DNA from: Flavobacterium alvei
GTDB lineage: Bacteria; Bacteroidota; Bacteroidia; Flavobacteriales; Flavobacteriaceae
Reading direction: 5' to 3'
Assembly: GCF_002920895.1 (NCBI RefSeq)
Contig: NZ_PQVG01000006.1
Coordinates: forward strand, 1-64,000
Length of the DNA stretch: 64,000 bases
The notes below the pieces were generated by a model. That model saw only the letters and a list, made by a program, of their open reading frames with translations, was not told the DNA's origin and ran no database searches. Positions 1-8,019 of this stretch are shown piece by piece. The translations under genes were made by a program, and so were the position numbers. Every line of letters starts with the position of its first letter. Position 1 is the first letter of the stretch.

Positions 1-40
1 ACGAACAAAATAAAATATTAATGAAAACCTATAAAACTAA

Positions 41-72
41 AAACAGCACCAAAAACGTTTTTGATGCTGTTT
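41..72 (-). terminator. Palindromic hairpin, possible terminator after the toxin-antitoxin pair
   Basis: A nearly perfect 32-nt palindrome: the arm AACAGCACC is mirrored by GATGCTGTT, with one G-U type pair. On the minus strand it is followed by TTTTTAG, so it could end the minus-strand transcript whose last gene stops at 188. The distance of about 115 nt from that gene is long, and the plus strand also has T-rich sequence after it, so direction is uncertain. Confidence 0.45.
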
Positions 73-187
73 AATTTATTTAAATTTGTCTAATAATCTG
101 TATCGATTATTTAGGACTAGTCAGAAGATTATTTTAAAAAATTAGGGTTGTGTAACAGCTGCGGCTGTTGGTGGATAGAGCCTTTAT

Positions 188-493
188 TTACAACTTTATT
201 GCAAGCTCTAATTTTCCTCCCAATCCTAATTCTACAATTTTTTGCAAGGTAGAGAATCTTACTTCTTTTACATTGTTCTCAATTCTTGAAATATAAGATT
301 TTGTAGTTCCGCTTTTATGAGCAAGTTCTTCTTGTGTTAAACCTTTTTCAATTCTTGCTTCGTGAATTAATGCACCAAGTTTGAATTGTTCATAGCCTTT
401 TTCTAGTTTATCACGTTTTTCAGTTCCTGTTTTGCCATAAAATTCATCTTTGAATTCGGCAAGAGTTTTTAAATTAGTTGTTTTCGCTTTCAT
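188..493 (-). CDS. HigA-like antitoxin, XRE-family helix-turn-helix protein
   Basis: A 101-residue protein with an XRE/Cro-type helix-turn-helix at about residues 39-95; LGALIHEARIEKGLTQEELA followed by TTKSYISRIE is the classic first half. Such proteins neutralise the partner toxin and repress their own operon. The start overlaps the end of the upstream toxin gene by 20 bases, which fits translational coupling. Toxin-first gene order is typical of HigBA-type modules, the reverse of most type II systems. The N-terminal ~38 residues are a charged extension, possibly the toxin-binding part (inference). The family call is secure; the pairing as toxin-antitoxin rests on context. Confidence 0.85.
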   Translation of the reverse strand: MKAKTTNLKTLAEFKDEFYGKTGTEKRDKLEKGYEQFKLGALIHEARIEKGLTQEELAHKSGTTKSYISRIENNVKEVRFSTLQKIVELGLGGKLELAIKL

Positions 494-824
494 ATTCTTT
501 TTTTATTTTTAATGCTTTTTCGATTTCTTTTTTGGGTGTTTTCTGTTCTTTCTTTTGGAATCCATTCGCAAGAATGATTAATTTTCCTTTATCAAAAAAA
601 CAGAATATTCTAAAAATATCACTTCCTTGTTTTACTCTTATTTCATATAAACCATCAGTATTTTCAAGATGTTTTAAATAAGTTTCTGGAATTTTTTCTA
701 AATGTTCAATTAATTCCAAAGTCCAAGTAATTTTATCTTGAACCTTTTCACGTTGTTTTACAAAAAATTCTACAAAATAATCTTTGTAAAATGTTACCGT
801 TCTTATTTTCTTTTCTTTTTCCAC
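474..824 (-). CDS. HigB/RelE-like toxin (phage Gp49-like family)
   Basis: A 116-residue protein resembling the Gp49-like/HigB branch of RelE toxins. Recognisable parts are VTFYKDYFVEFFVKQREKVQ near the N-terminus, GLYEIRVKQGSDIFRIFCFF in the middle, and LANGFQKKEQKTPKKEIEKA near the end. Family members cleave mRNA on the ribosome. It is the first gene of a two-gene minus-strand operon with an XRE antitoxin. The start codon is GTG, and a TAATTTTG promoter-like element lies only about 5 bases upstream, so the message may be leaderless or nearly so. The fold assignment is by sequence pattern only; no activity can be claimed. Confidence 0.8.
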   Translation of the reverse strand: MEKEKKIRTVTFYKDYFVEFFVKQREKVQDKITWTLELIEHLEKIPETYLKHLENTDGLYEIRVKQGSDIFRIFCFFDKGKLIILANGFQKKEQKTPKKEIEKALKIKKEYESENN

Positions 825-828
825 AATG

Positions 829-836
829 CAAAATTA
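829..836 (-). promoter_or_regulatory. Candidate -7 element (TAATTTTG) for the toxin-antitoxin operon
   Basis: On the minus strand the sequence TAATTTTG fits the Bacteroidota -7 consensus TAnnTTTG and sits directly before the GTG start of the toxin. No clear -33 TTTG at standard spacing was found, so confidence is low. Confidence 0.35.
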
Positions 837-1082
837 ATAAAGTTGCGCTAAAGTGTAACATTATAATTTTAATTATTTTAAAATTTAATTTAGAAGTATA
901 TATTTCTGGATATTTTTTGTGGCATTTTCACCAACATCAGTCTGTGAAAAAACCTCCTTTTACTTCAAATAAATATATTCATTTATTTTCATAATACTTC
1001 TTTAGTGTAATTAATTGAATGTTTTTGGCATACAGTTTGATTCTTATTTTTTAAGATTTTATTAACAGCTTAATTTTTTCAA

Positions 1083-1382
1083 ATGGAAAATACTAGATTA
1101 CTCAAAGTCCTATCTTTAGTAGCTTTTTTATTATTGATGGCTCCTTTTTATGACCAATGTAATGGTCACGGTTGGACAAAAAATGTTGATGCTCCAGCAG
1201 TAGAGGCAATTGATACCACAGCAGTTGAAACTTCTTCGGTTAAAAATAATATTCCAATTGTAGTAGGAAAAGAGTCTATTATCAACTCTGATACTATTAC
1301 TGAAATAATAAAAGAAGATATTCCTATTTATAAAAAAGCTTATGAATTTGTTGATGATGTTACTAATGAAAATGCCTTTTAA
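1083..1382 (+). CDS. Hypothetical membrane-anchored protein, probable N-terminal half of a stop-split gene
   Basis: A 99-residue product with one N-terminal hydrophobic segment (about residues 5-24, LLKVLSLVAFLLLMAPFYDQ) followed by Cys and a polar region. It ends at a TAA at 1380-1382. The next plus-strand open frame is in exactly the same reading frame and resumes right after this stop (LAFVSRAYFEG...). The two parts look like one protein of about 222 codons interrupted by a nonsense codon. The first part alone could still be made as a single-pass protein. I do not recognise a function. The ATG at 1083 is the only reasonable start. Confidence 0.55.
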   Translation: MENTRLLKVLSLVAFLLLMAPFYDQCNGHGWTKNVDAPAVEAIDTTAVETSSVKNNIPIVVGKESIINSDTITEIIKEDIPIYKKAYEFVDDVTNENAF

Positions 1383-1391
1383 TTAGCTTTT

Positions 1392-1751
1392 GTGTCAAGA
1401 GCATATTTTGAAGGTTCTTATGCCGAGTTTAGGAAGGAAGTAATCAAAGATTTTAAAAAGCACAAATACGATGGTTTGTCATTATTTATTAGATCCTTTT
1501 CTTTTGTTTTTATAGTGTTGATCTCGTTTTCTATTTTGATTTTATCGTTCATAAAAAGAATAAAATGGGTTTACAAATTATCTATCGTCAATATCTCTTT
1601 AATTTTAATTACACTAATTTGTATTCTGTTTTTCGATTCTCTTTTCGAAACCTATGAACAAATTAAATGGGGTTATTACGCTTTTACCTTGGTTCAAATA
1701 GGGATTTATTACACTTCAAAAGTTCAAATTGCAAAGGTGAAATATCCCTAA
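1392..1751 (+). CDS. Hypothetical two-transmembrane protein, probable C-terminal half of a stop-split gene
   Basis: A 119-codon open frame with two hydrophobic segments (about residues 34-53 and 59-80). The only available start is a GTG at 1392, nine bases after the upstream TAA and in the same frame as the upstream piece, with no ribosome-binding signal. This suggests it is the second half of a membrane-protein gene broken by a point mutation or sequencing error, rather than a gene of its own. The combined protein would have a single N-terminal helix, a soluble loop and two C-terminal helices. Function unknown. Confidence 0.45.
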   Translation: MSRAYFEGSYAEFRKEVIKDFKKHKYDGLSLFIRSFSFVFIVLISFSILILSFIKRIKWVYKLSIVNISLILITLICILFFDSLFETYEQIKWGYYAFTLVQIGIYYTSKVQIAKVKYP

Positions 1752-1757
1752 AAACAA

Positions 1758-1787
1758 ACCTCCTTTAAATTACTTTAAAAGAGGTTG
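1758..1787. terminator. Hairpin between convergent genes, possible bidirectional terminator
   Basis: A 13-bp stem with one mismatch (AACCTCCTTTAAA / TTTAAAAGAGGTT) and a TTAC loop lies between convergent genes. The minus-strand side is followed by TTTGTTTTT. The stem sequence nearly matches the terminator at 20822-20859. Confidence 0.5.
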
Positions 1788-1810
1788 AATACTGTCATTA
1801 TTTTTAAAAT

Positions 1811-2251
1811 TTACTTTTTTAGACCGTTTGCTTTTTTGAAATAGAGGAAAGTTCCAATCGCAAGCACGATTATGCTTAACAACCATAAATAATATCCTTT
1901 ATCCAAATGTGCAATTGCGTCATTTCTTCCACTTCCAGATTGTAGAATTTCATTCCAAAATGAAAAACAAATAGATAAAAATAGTGAAGCAGAAACAGTG
2001 GACATTGCCTTTTTATTGTTTTTCCAAAGGAATACGATAGTCAAAAATGCAAAAGGGTTAGCAAGCCAAATTATAGATTCTAGAAGTCCGCCTAAAATCC
2101 AACCAAAAGCACCAGAGAGGAATAAATTAATTGAGGAAACATTTTCATTATGAAAATCCTTACTAACTACTATTGCGTTTTGAGTAAGAGAGATAAGGAA
2201 AATTACGGTAAAGCTTGTAATTGTATATATTTTTATATTTTTTTTGGTCAT
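1811..2251 (-). CDS. Hypothetical membrane protein, four predicted helices
   Basis: A 146-residue protein with four hydrophobic segments (about residues 9-27, 45-75, 82-100 and 121-138). There is a conserved-looking middle with WILGGLLESIIWLANPFAF. The start is ATG with Lys-rich residues before the first helix, which favours a cytoplasmic N-terminus. No enzymatic motif is visible and I do not recognise the family. It stands alone between a split gene and a REP-like intergenic region. Confidence 0.6.
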   Translation of the reverse strand: MTKKNIKIYTITSFTVIFLISLTQNAIVVSKDFHNENVSSINLFLSGAFGWILGGLLESIIWLANPFAFLTIVFLWKNNKKAMSTVSASLFLSICFSFWNEILQSGSGRNDAIAHLDKGYYLWLLSIIVLAIGTFLYFKKANGLKK

Positions 2252-2372
2252 TTTATATCTTGAATTAATAGATTCTGTTTTGTAATATAACCTACTGTTT
2301 TGAAGCTAGGCGTGGTGGATTATGGAGATAAACTGCGTTGCAAACGCTAAGATTTGATTATTGATTTAAGTA

Positions 2373-2395
2373 GGTACTCGATGCAATCGAGTACC
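2373..2395. repeat. REP-like palindrome (10-bp stem, 3-nt loop)
   Basis: GGTACTCGAT, loop GCA, ATCGAGTACC: a perfect 10-bp stem. No T-tract follows, so it resembles a REP hairpin more than a terminator. It lies in the gene-poor stretch 2252-2766. Confidence 0.55.
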
Positions 2396-2520
2396 AGTTG
2401 GGGTCAAACAAATATAGCAAAAAAAAACAATATAATACAGAAAAGTTGTATATTTAAAAATGCAATATAGCACAGTAGTTTGGAATGTAATGGTTGGTAA
2501 GACAAGATAATTTATTCAAG

Positions 2521-2644
2521 GCTCCGCAAAGTCTCCGACTTTGAGGTAGTGATTTTCGGTTTTCAACCGACTTTATTTTGAGTTTAATTTTATGTCAATC
2601 ATAGACTGACAAACGCATCCTCAAAGTCGGAGGCTTTGCGGAGC
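2521..2644. repeat. REPIN-like pair of inverted hairpins
   Basis: Two 26-base arms (2521-2546 and 2619-2644) are inverted copies of each other with one mismatch. Each arm contains its own small hairpin (AAAGTC TCC GACTTT). The 72-base spacer carries a further short hairpin (CGGTTTTCAACCG). This two-REP-in-inverted-orientation layout is what REPIN elements look like. The rest of the 515-base gap shows no gene. Confidence 0.6.
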
Positions 2645-2766
2645 TAGTAGATATAATTTCCTGTTACATAAACAATTATAAAAATGTTTATAAGTTATTG
2701 AAAATGATCATATTATAATTTGTTTTTATTAAAAATTGATCAAATATTTGTATCAAATAATATTTT

Positions 2767-3249
2767 ATGAATACATCATTTGAACGTTGCAAAGAAACAA
2801 AGGTAGAATGGCTAACACCACCTGAATTGGCGATTAAACTAGGGAAATTTGATTTAGACCCGTGTAGTCCAATAAACCCTCCTTTTTTGCACGCAAAAAA
2901 TAATTTTACAATTTCTGATGATGGTTTGTCAAAAGATTGGTTTGGTAGAGTTTATTTAAATCCTCCTTATGGAAGAGGAATGGAATTATGGTTAGAGAAA
3001 TTAAAATTTCACGGAAACGGAATTGCATTAATTTTTGCAAGGACAGAAACGAAATGTTTCTTTGATCATATTTGGAATGATGCAGATGCTATATTATTCG
3101 TAAAAGGAAGAATACGATTTTACCATATTTCGGGTATTCAAGCAGGAACGCCCGGTGCTCCAAGTGTATTTATTGCTTACGGAAAAGAGAATGCTTTGGC
3201 TTTAAAAAATTCTGGTATTGAAGGGAGATATTTGGATTTAAAATTATAA
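2767..3249 (+). CDS. Phage-type DNA N6-adenine methyltransferase (Dam family)
   Basis: A 160-residue protein matching the compact phage DNA N-6-adenine methyltransferase family. It has WLTPPEL near the N-terminus, FDLDPCS at 28-34, and the catalytic motif NPPY at 65-68 inside GRVYLNPPYGRGMELW. LIFARTETKCFF and LFVKGRIRFYH follow. The family transfers methyl from S-adenosylmethionine to adenine N6; some members methylate GATC. The gene converges on, and overlaps by 6 bases, a minus-strand operon encoding a DpnI-type endonuclease that cuts methylated GATC. If this enzyme made GmATC the host DNA would become a target, so its specificity or expression must differ (inference). It probably came from a phage. 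Confidence 0.88.
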   Translation: MNTSFERCKETKVEWLTPPELAIKLGKFDLDPCSPINPPFLHAKNNFTISDDGLSKDWFGRVYLNPPYGRGMELWLEKLKFHGNGIALIFARTETKCFFDHIWNDADAILFVKGRIRFYHISGIQAGTPGAPSVFIAYGKENALALKNSGIEGRYLDLKL

Positions 3250-3447
3250 GATTTCATAAACGATGAATTCGGATATATTGAATTCGGCATCAATAATCCA
3301 ATCATTTTCAATTAAAAGTTTTTTTAATGCTTCATCTTCATTGGTAACATTTTCGACAATTCCAATTACTTGCATATTATTTACTTCGAATGAACTGTTT
3401 GGAGCTTCTGTTGTACCTTCGGGTGAAATAAATATAAATTTTTTCAT
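3244..3447 (-). CDS. Small hypothetical protein coupled to the DpnI-type nuclease
   Basis: A 67-residue acidic protein beginning KKFIFISPEGTTEAPNSSFE. A later stretch, NVTNEDEALKKLLIENDWII, looks like a small alpha/beta domain. Its start overlaps the nuclease stop in an ATGA arrangement (3444-3447), so the two are translationally coupled. In the pneumococcal DpnI cassette a second small gene of unknown role also follows the nuclease. I cannot tell from sequence alone whether this is its counterpart. Its 3-prime end overlaps the methyltransferase gene tail-to-tail. Confidence 0.6.
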   Translation of the reverse strand: MKKFIFISPEGTTEAPNSSFEVNNMQVIGIVENVTNEDEALKKLLIENDWIIDAEFNISEFIVYEIL

Positions 3448-4211
3448 AGTTCAATTTTTTTATAATTTCCTCTTCCGTTAAACTCTATTAATCCTTTATC
3501 TCGCAAAAACTGTAATTGTTGACGGATTTTATCCTTAATATGATTATTGTTTGGATATTTAATTTTCAATTTATTTTCAAATGCATATAATTCGTCTAAT
3601 GTAAATGATTGCTTTTTAATTTCTTCAACACAATTTAAAATATCTAATATCCAACCTCTCGTTTCTAAACTTTTAGATTTTAAAAAATCCGTGCTTTTCA
3701 ATTTTATATGCACTTTTTCTCTATCAATTATTTTTGAATTTTCAACTATAAAGATTCTTCCGCTTTCTGGAACTTTTGAAATATCAATATTACAACCAAT
3801 CCAACCTGCTCGTTTTGCAGTTTCAGATAAAGGTTTACGTTTAATAATTATATCAGGTGTGAAAAATTGTTTAGGAATTACTAAAAAATTATTTACAACA
3901 CTATTATCATAAGTCAAAAAGAAAAAATTTGGGTTTGTATCCGAAGTAATCCTTTTAATCATACTCTCATAAGCACCATCATTGATTATGGAACTTAATT
4001 TTCCGTTTTTACTTTTTAATTCAAATTCTTCATTACATTTTAAACAATAAAAATCTGCAACTGGCATATTGTTTTCAAAATCGTTCAATGGTAATTGACC
4101 ACAGTTTGGACAATATGAATTTTCTTTAACCCAGTTTTCGGTTAAAACTCTTGCAATCTGTGAGTTGCTTTTGTACCCTTCGCTAAGTTTCAAATTGAAA
4201 TTTAAGTTCAT
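3444..4211 (-). CDS. DpnI-family methyl-directed type IIM restriction endonuclease
   Basis: A 255-residue protein that aligns in my memory with Streptococcus pneumoniae DpnI along its whole length: YKSNSQIARVLTENWV, YCPNCGQLPLNDFENN, AGWIGCNIDISKVPESGRIF and NNHIKDKIRQQLQFLRDKG. The PD-(D/E)xK catalytic residues fall at Asp53, Glu64 and Lys66 (VADFYC and EEFELKS). The zinc site is Cys34, Cys37, Cys56 and Cys59. The C-terminal winged helix that reads methyl-adenine ends in FNGRGNYKKIEL. DpnI cuts only N6-methylated GATC, protecting a host that lacks Dam methylation from methylated phage DNA. It leads a two-gene operon with a 67-residue protein, and the neighbouring convergent gene is an adenine methyltransferase. 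Confidence 0.95.
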   Translation of the reverse strand: MNLNFNLKLSEGYKSNSQIARVLTENWVKENSYCPNCGQLPLNDFENNMPVADFYCLKCNEEFELKSKNGKLSSIINDGAYESMIKRITSDTNPNFFFLTYDNSVVNNFLVIPKQFFTPDIIIKRKPLSETAKRAGWIGCNIDISKVPESGRIFIVENSKIIDREKVHIKLKSTDFLKSKSLETRGWILDILNCVEEIKKQSFTLDELYAFENKLKIKYPNNNHIKDKIRQQLQFLRDKGLIEFNGRGNYKKIEL

Positions 4212-4425
4212 ATAAAACGATTTTTTTGCAATGATTATTAAAAGGCAGAAGTTGTCAACTGCGTTTTACCACCAGCCCATTTTAAAAAAGGTTTTGCCAT
4301 TTTACTTGTAATTTTCGTATTATAATTTAGAGTCTTGCAAATCTATGATTTTCCTTTTTGATATTCTTTATTTTGGTTCGTTAATTGTCTGCCTAATTTC
4401 TTTATACAATTGATTCCCCAATTGC

Positions 4426-4506
4426 CCTAGCCCCGATAGCAGCGGCATCCTTTATGTTCTTTCTTTAAGAACATAAAGATAGAGCGAATAGCGGGAAATA
4501 GCTCCT
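4426..4506 (+). ncRNA. Flavobacterial structured RNA-like repeat (Flavo-1-like), copy 1
   Basis: It contains AGCCCCGATAG, then GGCATCCTTTATGTTCT and an inverted AGAACATAAAGAT, then GCGAATAGCGGGA and AGCTCCT. A second copy with the same conserved ends but a different, compensated hairpin stem occurs at 25395-25480. Keeping the base pairing while changing the sequence points to an RNA structure. From memory it resembles the Flavo-1 motif of Flavobacteria, but I could not check the covariance model. It lies between the DpnI operon and dnaK. Confidence 0.6.
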
Positions 4507-4646
4507 GAAAACCGTCAGTATTAATCCAAAAAAAAACACAGCTCGACCTTCGGTCACCCCTCAAAAGGGGGAGTAAAAATGTCATCTTGTCATATTATTT
4601 TCCGCCAATTTTGCCATAAACTGACAATTTACAGACTGCCATAGCC

Positions 4647-4663
4647 TTGGCACAAAGATTGAC
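4647..4663 (+). promoter_or_regulatory. Candidate sigma-54-like (-24/-12) promoter of dnaK
   Basis: TTGGCAC, five bases, TTGAC resembles the sigma-54 consensus TGGCAC-N5-TTGC, apart from the -12 half. It is 55 bases before the dnaK ATG. No TAnnTTTG element was seen in this leader. Confidence 0.4.
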
Positions 4664-4718
4664 TATTGCAACTCGAACCGTTAAAATAAGTATTCAATAA
4701 AATTAAATATAACTAAAA

Positions 4719-6608
4719 ATGGGTAAAATAATCGGAATTGATTTAGGTACGACCAACTCTTGTGTTTCTGTAATGGAAGGTAATGAAGCAGTTGTTATTC
4801 CTAACGCAGAAGGAAAAAGAACAACACCATCTATCATCGCTTTTGTTGAAGGTGGAGAAATTAAAGTAGGGGATCCTGCAAAAAGACAAGCGGTAACTAA
4901 TCCAACTAAGACTATTGCTTCTATCAAACGTTTTATGGGTCATTCTTTTTCTGAGGTTTCAGCCGAAGCTAAAAGAGTTTCTTATTCAGTTGTAAAAGGA
5001 GATAACAATACGCCACGTGTGGATATTGATGGTCGTTTGTACACTGCACAAGAATTGTCAGCTATGACACTTCAAAAAATGAAAAAAACTGCTGAAGACT
5101 ATTTAGGTCAAACAGTTACTGAAGCAGTTATTACTGTTCCTGCTTACTTTAACGATGCGCAACGTCAAGCTACTAAAGAAGCTGGTGAAATTGCAGGTCT
5201 TAAAGTAATGCGTATCATCAACGAACCAACTGCAGCTGCGCTTGCTTATGGTTTGGATAAAAAAGGAAAAGATCAAAAAATTGCTGTTTACGATTTAGGT
5301 GGAGGTACTTTTGATATCTCTGTTCTTGAATTAGGTGATGGAGTTTTCGAAGTGCTTTCTACAAATGGTGATACTCACCTTGGTGGAGACGATTTTGACC
5401 ACGAAATTATCGATTGGTTGGCTAACGAATTCAATGCTGAAGAAGGTATTGACTTGCGTTTAGACCCAATGTCATTGCAACGTTTGAAAGAAGCAGCTGA
5501 GAAAGCAAAAATTGAATTGTCTTCATCTGCTGAAACTGAAGTTAACTTGCCATACGTTACTGCTACTGCTTCAGGACCAAAACACTTAGTTAAAAAATTA
5601 ACTAGAGCTAAATTCGAACAATTGACAGACTCATTAGTAAAACGTTCTATGGCTCCAGTTGCCAAAGCGTTGAAAGATGCAGGTTTATCAGTTTCTGATA
5701 TTGACGAAGTGATCTTGGTTGGAGGTTCTACTCGTATGCCAAGAATCGCTGACGAAGTTGAAAAATTCTTCGGTAAAAAAGCGTCTAAAGGAGTTAACCC
5801 TGATGAGGTTGTTGCCATTGGAGCAGCTATTCAAGGTGGAGTTCTTTCTGGAGATGTAAAAGATGTATTGTTACTTGACGTTACACCTTTGTCTTTAGGT
5901 ATCGAAACTATGGGTGGAGTTATGACTACATTAATTGAGTCTAACACAACTATTCCAACTAAAAAATCGCAAGTATTCTCTACTGCTGCAGATTCTCAAC
6001 CAACTGTTGAAATTCACGTATTGCAAGGAGCTAGAGCAATGGCTGCTGATAATAAAACAATTGGTCGTTTCCACTTAGATGGTATTCCACCAGCACCAAG
6101 AGGAGTTCCTCAAATTGAAGTAACTTTTGATATTGATGCTAATGGTATCATTAAAGTTTCGGCAACTGACAAAGGAACTGGAAAATCTCATGATATTCGT
6201 ATCGAAGCTTCTTCTGGGTTAACTGCTGAAGAAATCGAAAAAATGAAAAAAGACGCTGAAGCTAATGCTGATGCTGACAAAGCAGCAAGAGAAAAAGCTG
6301 AAAAATTGAACGAAGCTGATGGAATGATTTTCCAAACCGAGTCTCAATTGAAAGAACTTGGAGAAAAATTGACTGATGATAACAAAGTAGCTATCGAGTA
6401 TGCTTTGACTGAATTGAGAATGGCTCACCAATCTCAAGACATTCCAGCTATTCAAAAAGCGCTTGACAACATCAACGCAGCTTGGAAAAAAGCTACTGAA
6501 GAAATGTATGCTCAAGGAGAACAAGCTCAAGGTGGTGCTCAACAACCACAGGGAGAACAACCTCAAGGAGACAACGTAGAAGACGTTGAATTCGAAGAAG
6601 TAAAATAA
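4719..6608 (+). CDS. dnaK: Chaperone DnaK (Hsp70)
   Basis: A 629-residue Hsp70. The ATPase domain opens with [17 protein letters not shown] and carries [32 protein letters not shown] and VGGSTRMP. The substrate-binding domain starts near residue 385 ([17 protein letters not shown]). A helical lid follows, then a Gln/Gly-rich tail ending [10 protein letters not shown]. It binds exposed hydrophobic segments and cycles with DnaJ and GrpE, neither of which is in this window. Length is normal for bacterial DnaK. The gene stands alone with its own 507-base upstream region and a strong terminator 50 bases after the stop, so it is monocistronic. Confidence 0.99.
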   Translation: MGKIIGIDLGTTNSCVSVMEGNEAVVIPNAEGKRTTPSIIAFVEGGEIKVGDPAKRQAVTNPTKTIASIKRFMGHSFSEVSAEAKRVSYSVVKGDNNTPRVDIDGRLYTAQELSAMTLQKMKKTAEDYLGQTVTEAVITVPAYFNDAQRQATKEAGEIAGLKVMRIINEPTAAALAYGLDKKGKDQKIAVYDLGGGTFDISVLELGDGVFEVLSTNGDTHLGGDDFDHEIIDWLANEFNAEEGIDLRLDPMSLQRLKEAAEKAKIELSSSAETEVNLPYVTATASGPKHLVKKLTRAKFEQLTDSLVKRSMAPVAKALKDAGLSVSDIDEVILVGGSTRMPRIADEVEKFFGKKASKGVNPDEVVAIGAAIQGGVLSGDVKDVLLLDVTPLSLGIETMGGVMTTLIESNTTIPTKKSQVFSTAADSQPTVEIHVLQGARAMAADNKTIGRFHLDGIPPAPRGVPQIEVTFDIDANGIIKVSATDKGTGKSHDIRIEASSGLTAEEIEKMKKDAEANADADKAAREKAEKLNEADGMIFQTESQLKELGEKLTDDNKVAIEYALTELRMAHQSQDIPAIQKALDNINAAWKKATEEMYAQGEQAQGGAQQPQGEQPQGDNVEDVEFEEVK

Positions 6609-6620
6609 TTATTTCTCGTC

Positions 6621-6642
6621 GAGACGCGATATATCGTATCTC
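6621..6642. repeat. Degenerate REP-like palindrome after dnaK
   Basis: The sequence begins GAGACGCGAT and ends ATCGTATCTC. It reads the same on both strands except for G-U type differences, and lies between the dnaK stop and its terminator. Confidence 0.35.
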
Positions 6643-6655
6643 TCTTTATAAAATC

Positions 6656-6687
6656 AAAACCGAGTCAGCAATGGCTCGGTTTTTTTT
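6656..6687 (+). terminator. Rho-independent terminator of dnaK
   Basis: A CCGAGTCA / TGGCTCGG stem with GCAA loop, preceded by A's and followed by eight T's. It lies about 50 bases after dnaK. Confidence 0.9.
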
Positions 6688-6881
6688 ATGTTTAAAAAGG
6701 TTTATAATTTTATTTTGAATAAACAAATGATTTATCTCATAAATATGCTTTTTATTTATAAATACATTTGTAACGTGAAGTAGTTTTGCTAAATTGTTTT
6801 TTATTTTAAAAAATCATAATCAATTAATTTTGATATTCGTATAAAAAGATTTTTGTAATATTACTTCATAAAACAATTTGA

Positions 6882-7952
6882 ATGAGAAAGATCAAATACA
6901 AAAAAGGGAGAAAAATACAACCCTATAATCTGGAATACACAGGAATTCATAAAAAAACAGATTCAGAGATGCAATTGTTTGTTTATGATGATTTGAATTT
7001 ATCAGAATATCAGGATTTTAATGTTTTTGATATTGAAAAATGTATTGATTATCAAAAAGCAAATTGGCTCAATATACACGGTCTTAATAATATTGATTTG
7101 TTAAAAAAGGTGGGGTTCTATTTTAAAATAGACGATTTTATGCTCGCCGACATTTTGAATACGAATAGAAGGACAAAAACAGAAGAGCAACATGATGTTT
7201 TATTTTTTAATATAAAATCTTTGTTGCCAGCAGGAGATTCTGATAATATTTGTGCCGAACAAATTAGTTTTTTGATAAAAGAAGGAGTTTTGATTTCGTT
7301 TCAGGAAAAAAGAAGTGATTTTTTTACCCATATTCGAGAGCGAATTAGAACACATTCCGGAATTGTTAGAGGCAAAAAAGCGGATTATTTGCTGTATATT
7401 CTTCTGGATTCAATTATGGAGAATTTCTATATTACATTAGAAAATGAAGAAGACAAAATAGAAGAATTGATTGATTTGACAAAGAAAAATGCAGGTCCCA
7501 TTATTTTAGAAAAAATTGAACAGCATCGGGATAATTTTAATTTTTTAAAGAGAGCCATCACACCGCTTCGAGATTCGTTGTATGATATAAAAAGTATGAA
7601 AGACGATAATGTTTTTAATGTAATTGAAGATGAAAATTTTAGTTTTTATTCAAGGTTACATCAAAAGAGTTTAGAGCTTTTAGAACAAATTGAGTCTGAT
7701 ATGAGTACACTTCATAGTGCTTCTGATTTTTATTTCTCGGCACAAAGTCATAAAATGAACGAAATTATGAAGACGTTGACCGTTGTTTCGGCAATTTTTA
7801 TTCCGCTTACATTTATAGTGGGTGTGTATGGAATGAATTTTAAGTATATGCCTGAGCTAGAATATGAACACGGTTATTATACAGTTGTTGGCATAATGAT
7901 TTTAATTGTTTTGGGAATGTTGTTTTATTTTAAAAAGCGGAATTGGTTTTGA
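6882..7952 (+). CDS. corA: CorA-family magnesium/cobalt transporter
   Basis: A 356-residue protein with a long cytoplasmic alpha/beta domain and two C-terminal membrane helices (about residues 300-320 and 333-350). They are joined by the diagnostic pore loop GVYGMNF at about 314-320. The long helix before the first membrane segment (KSLELLEQIESDMSTLHSAS onward) is the CorA stalk. Members form pentameric channels for Mg2+, and some carry Co2+ or Ni2+. It stands between dnaK and pta with 67 bases to the latter. No M-box riboswitch is evident upstream. Confidence 0.93.
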   Translation: MRKIKYKKGRKIQPYNLEYTGIHKKTDSEMQLFVYDDLNLSEYQDFNVFDIEKCIDYQKANWLNIHGLNNIDLLKKVGFYFKIDDFMLADILNTNRRTKTEEQHDVLFFNIKSLLPAGDSDNICAEQISFLIKEGVLISFQEKRSDFFTHIRERIRTHSGIVRGKKADYLLYILLDSIMENFYITLENEEDKIEELIDLTKKNAGPIILEKIEQHRDNFNFLKRAITPLRDSLYDIKSMKDDNVFNVIEDENFSFYSRLHQKSLELLEQIESDMSTLHSASDFYFSAQSHKMNEIMKTLTVVSAIFIPLTFIVGVYGMNFKYMPELEYEHGYYTVVGIMILIVLGMLFYFKKRNWF

Positions 7953-8019
7953 ATTTAAAATGATTAAAAGAAAAAAGTAAATTTAACTTAAGAATATAAT
8001 AAATTAAAAAATAAAGAAA

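Noticed and set aside
791..994. Plus-strand frame upstream of the split gene
   Set aside because: Overlaps the toxin gene promoter and start, has no start context and no domain features.
2767..3249. Protective methylase of a classical restriction pair
   Set aside because: DpnI cuts methylated, not unmethylated, DNA, so an adenine methylase at GATC would not protect.
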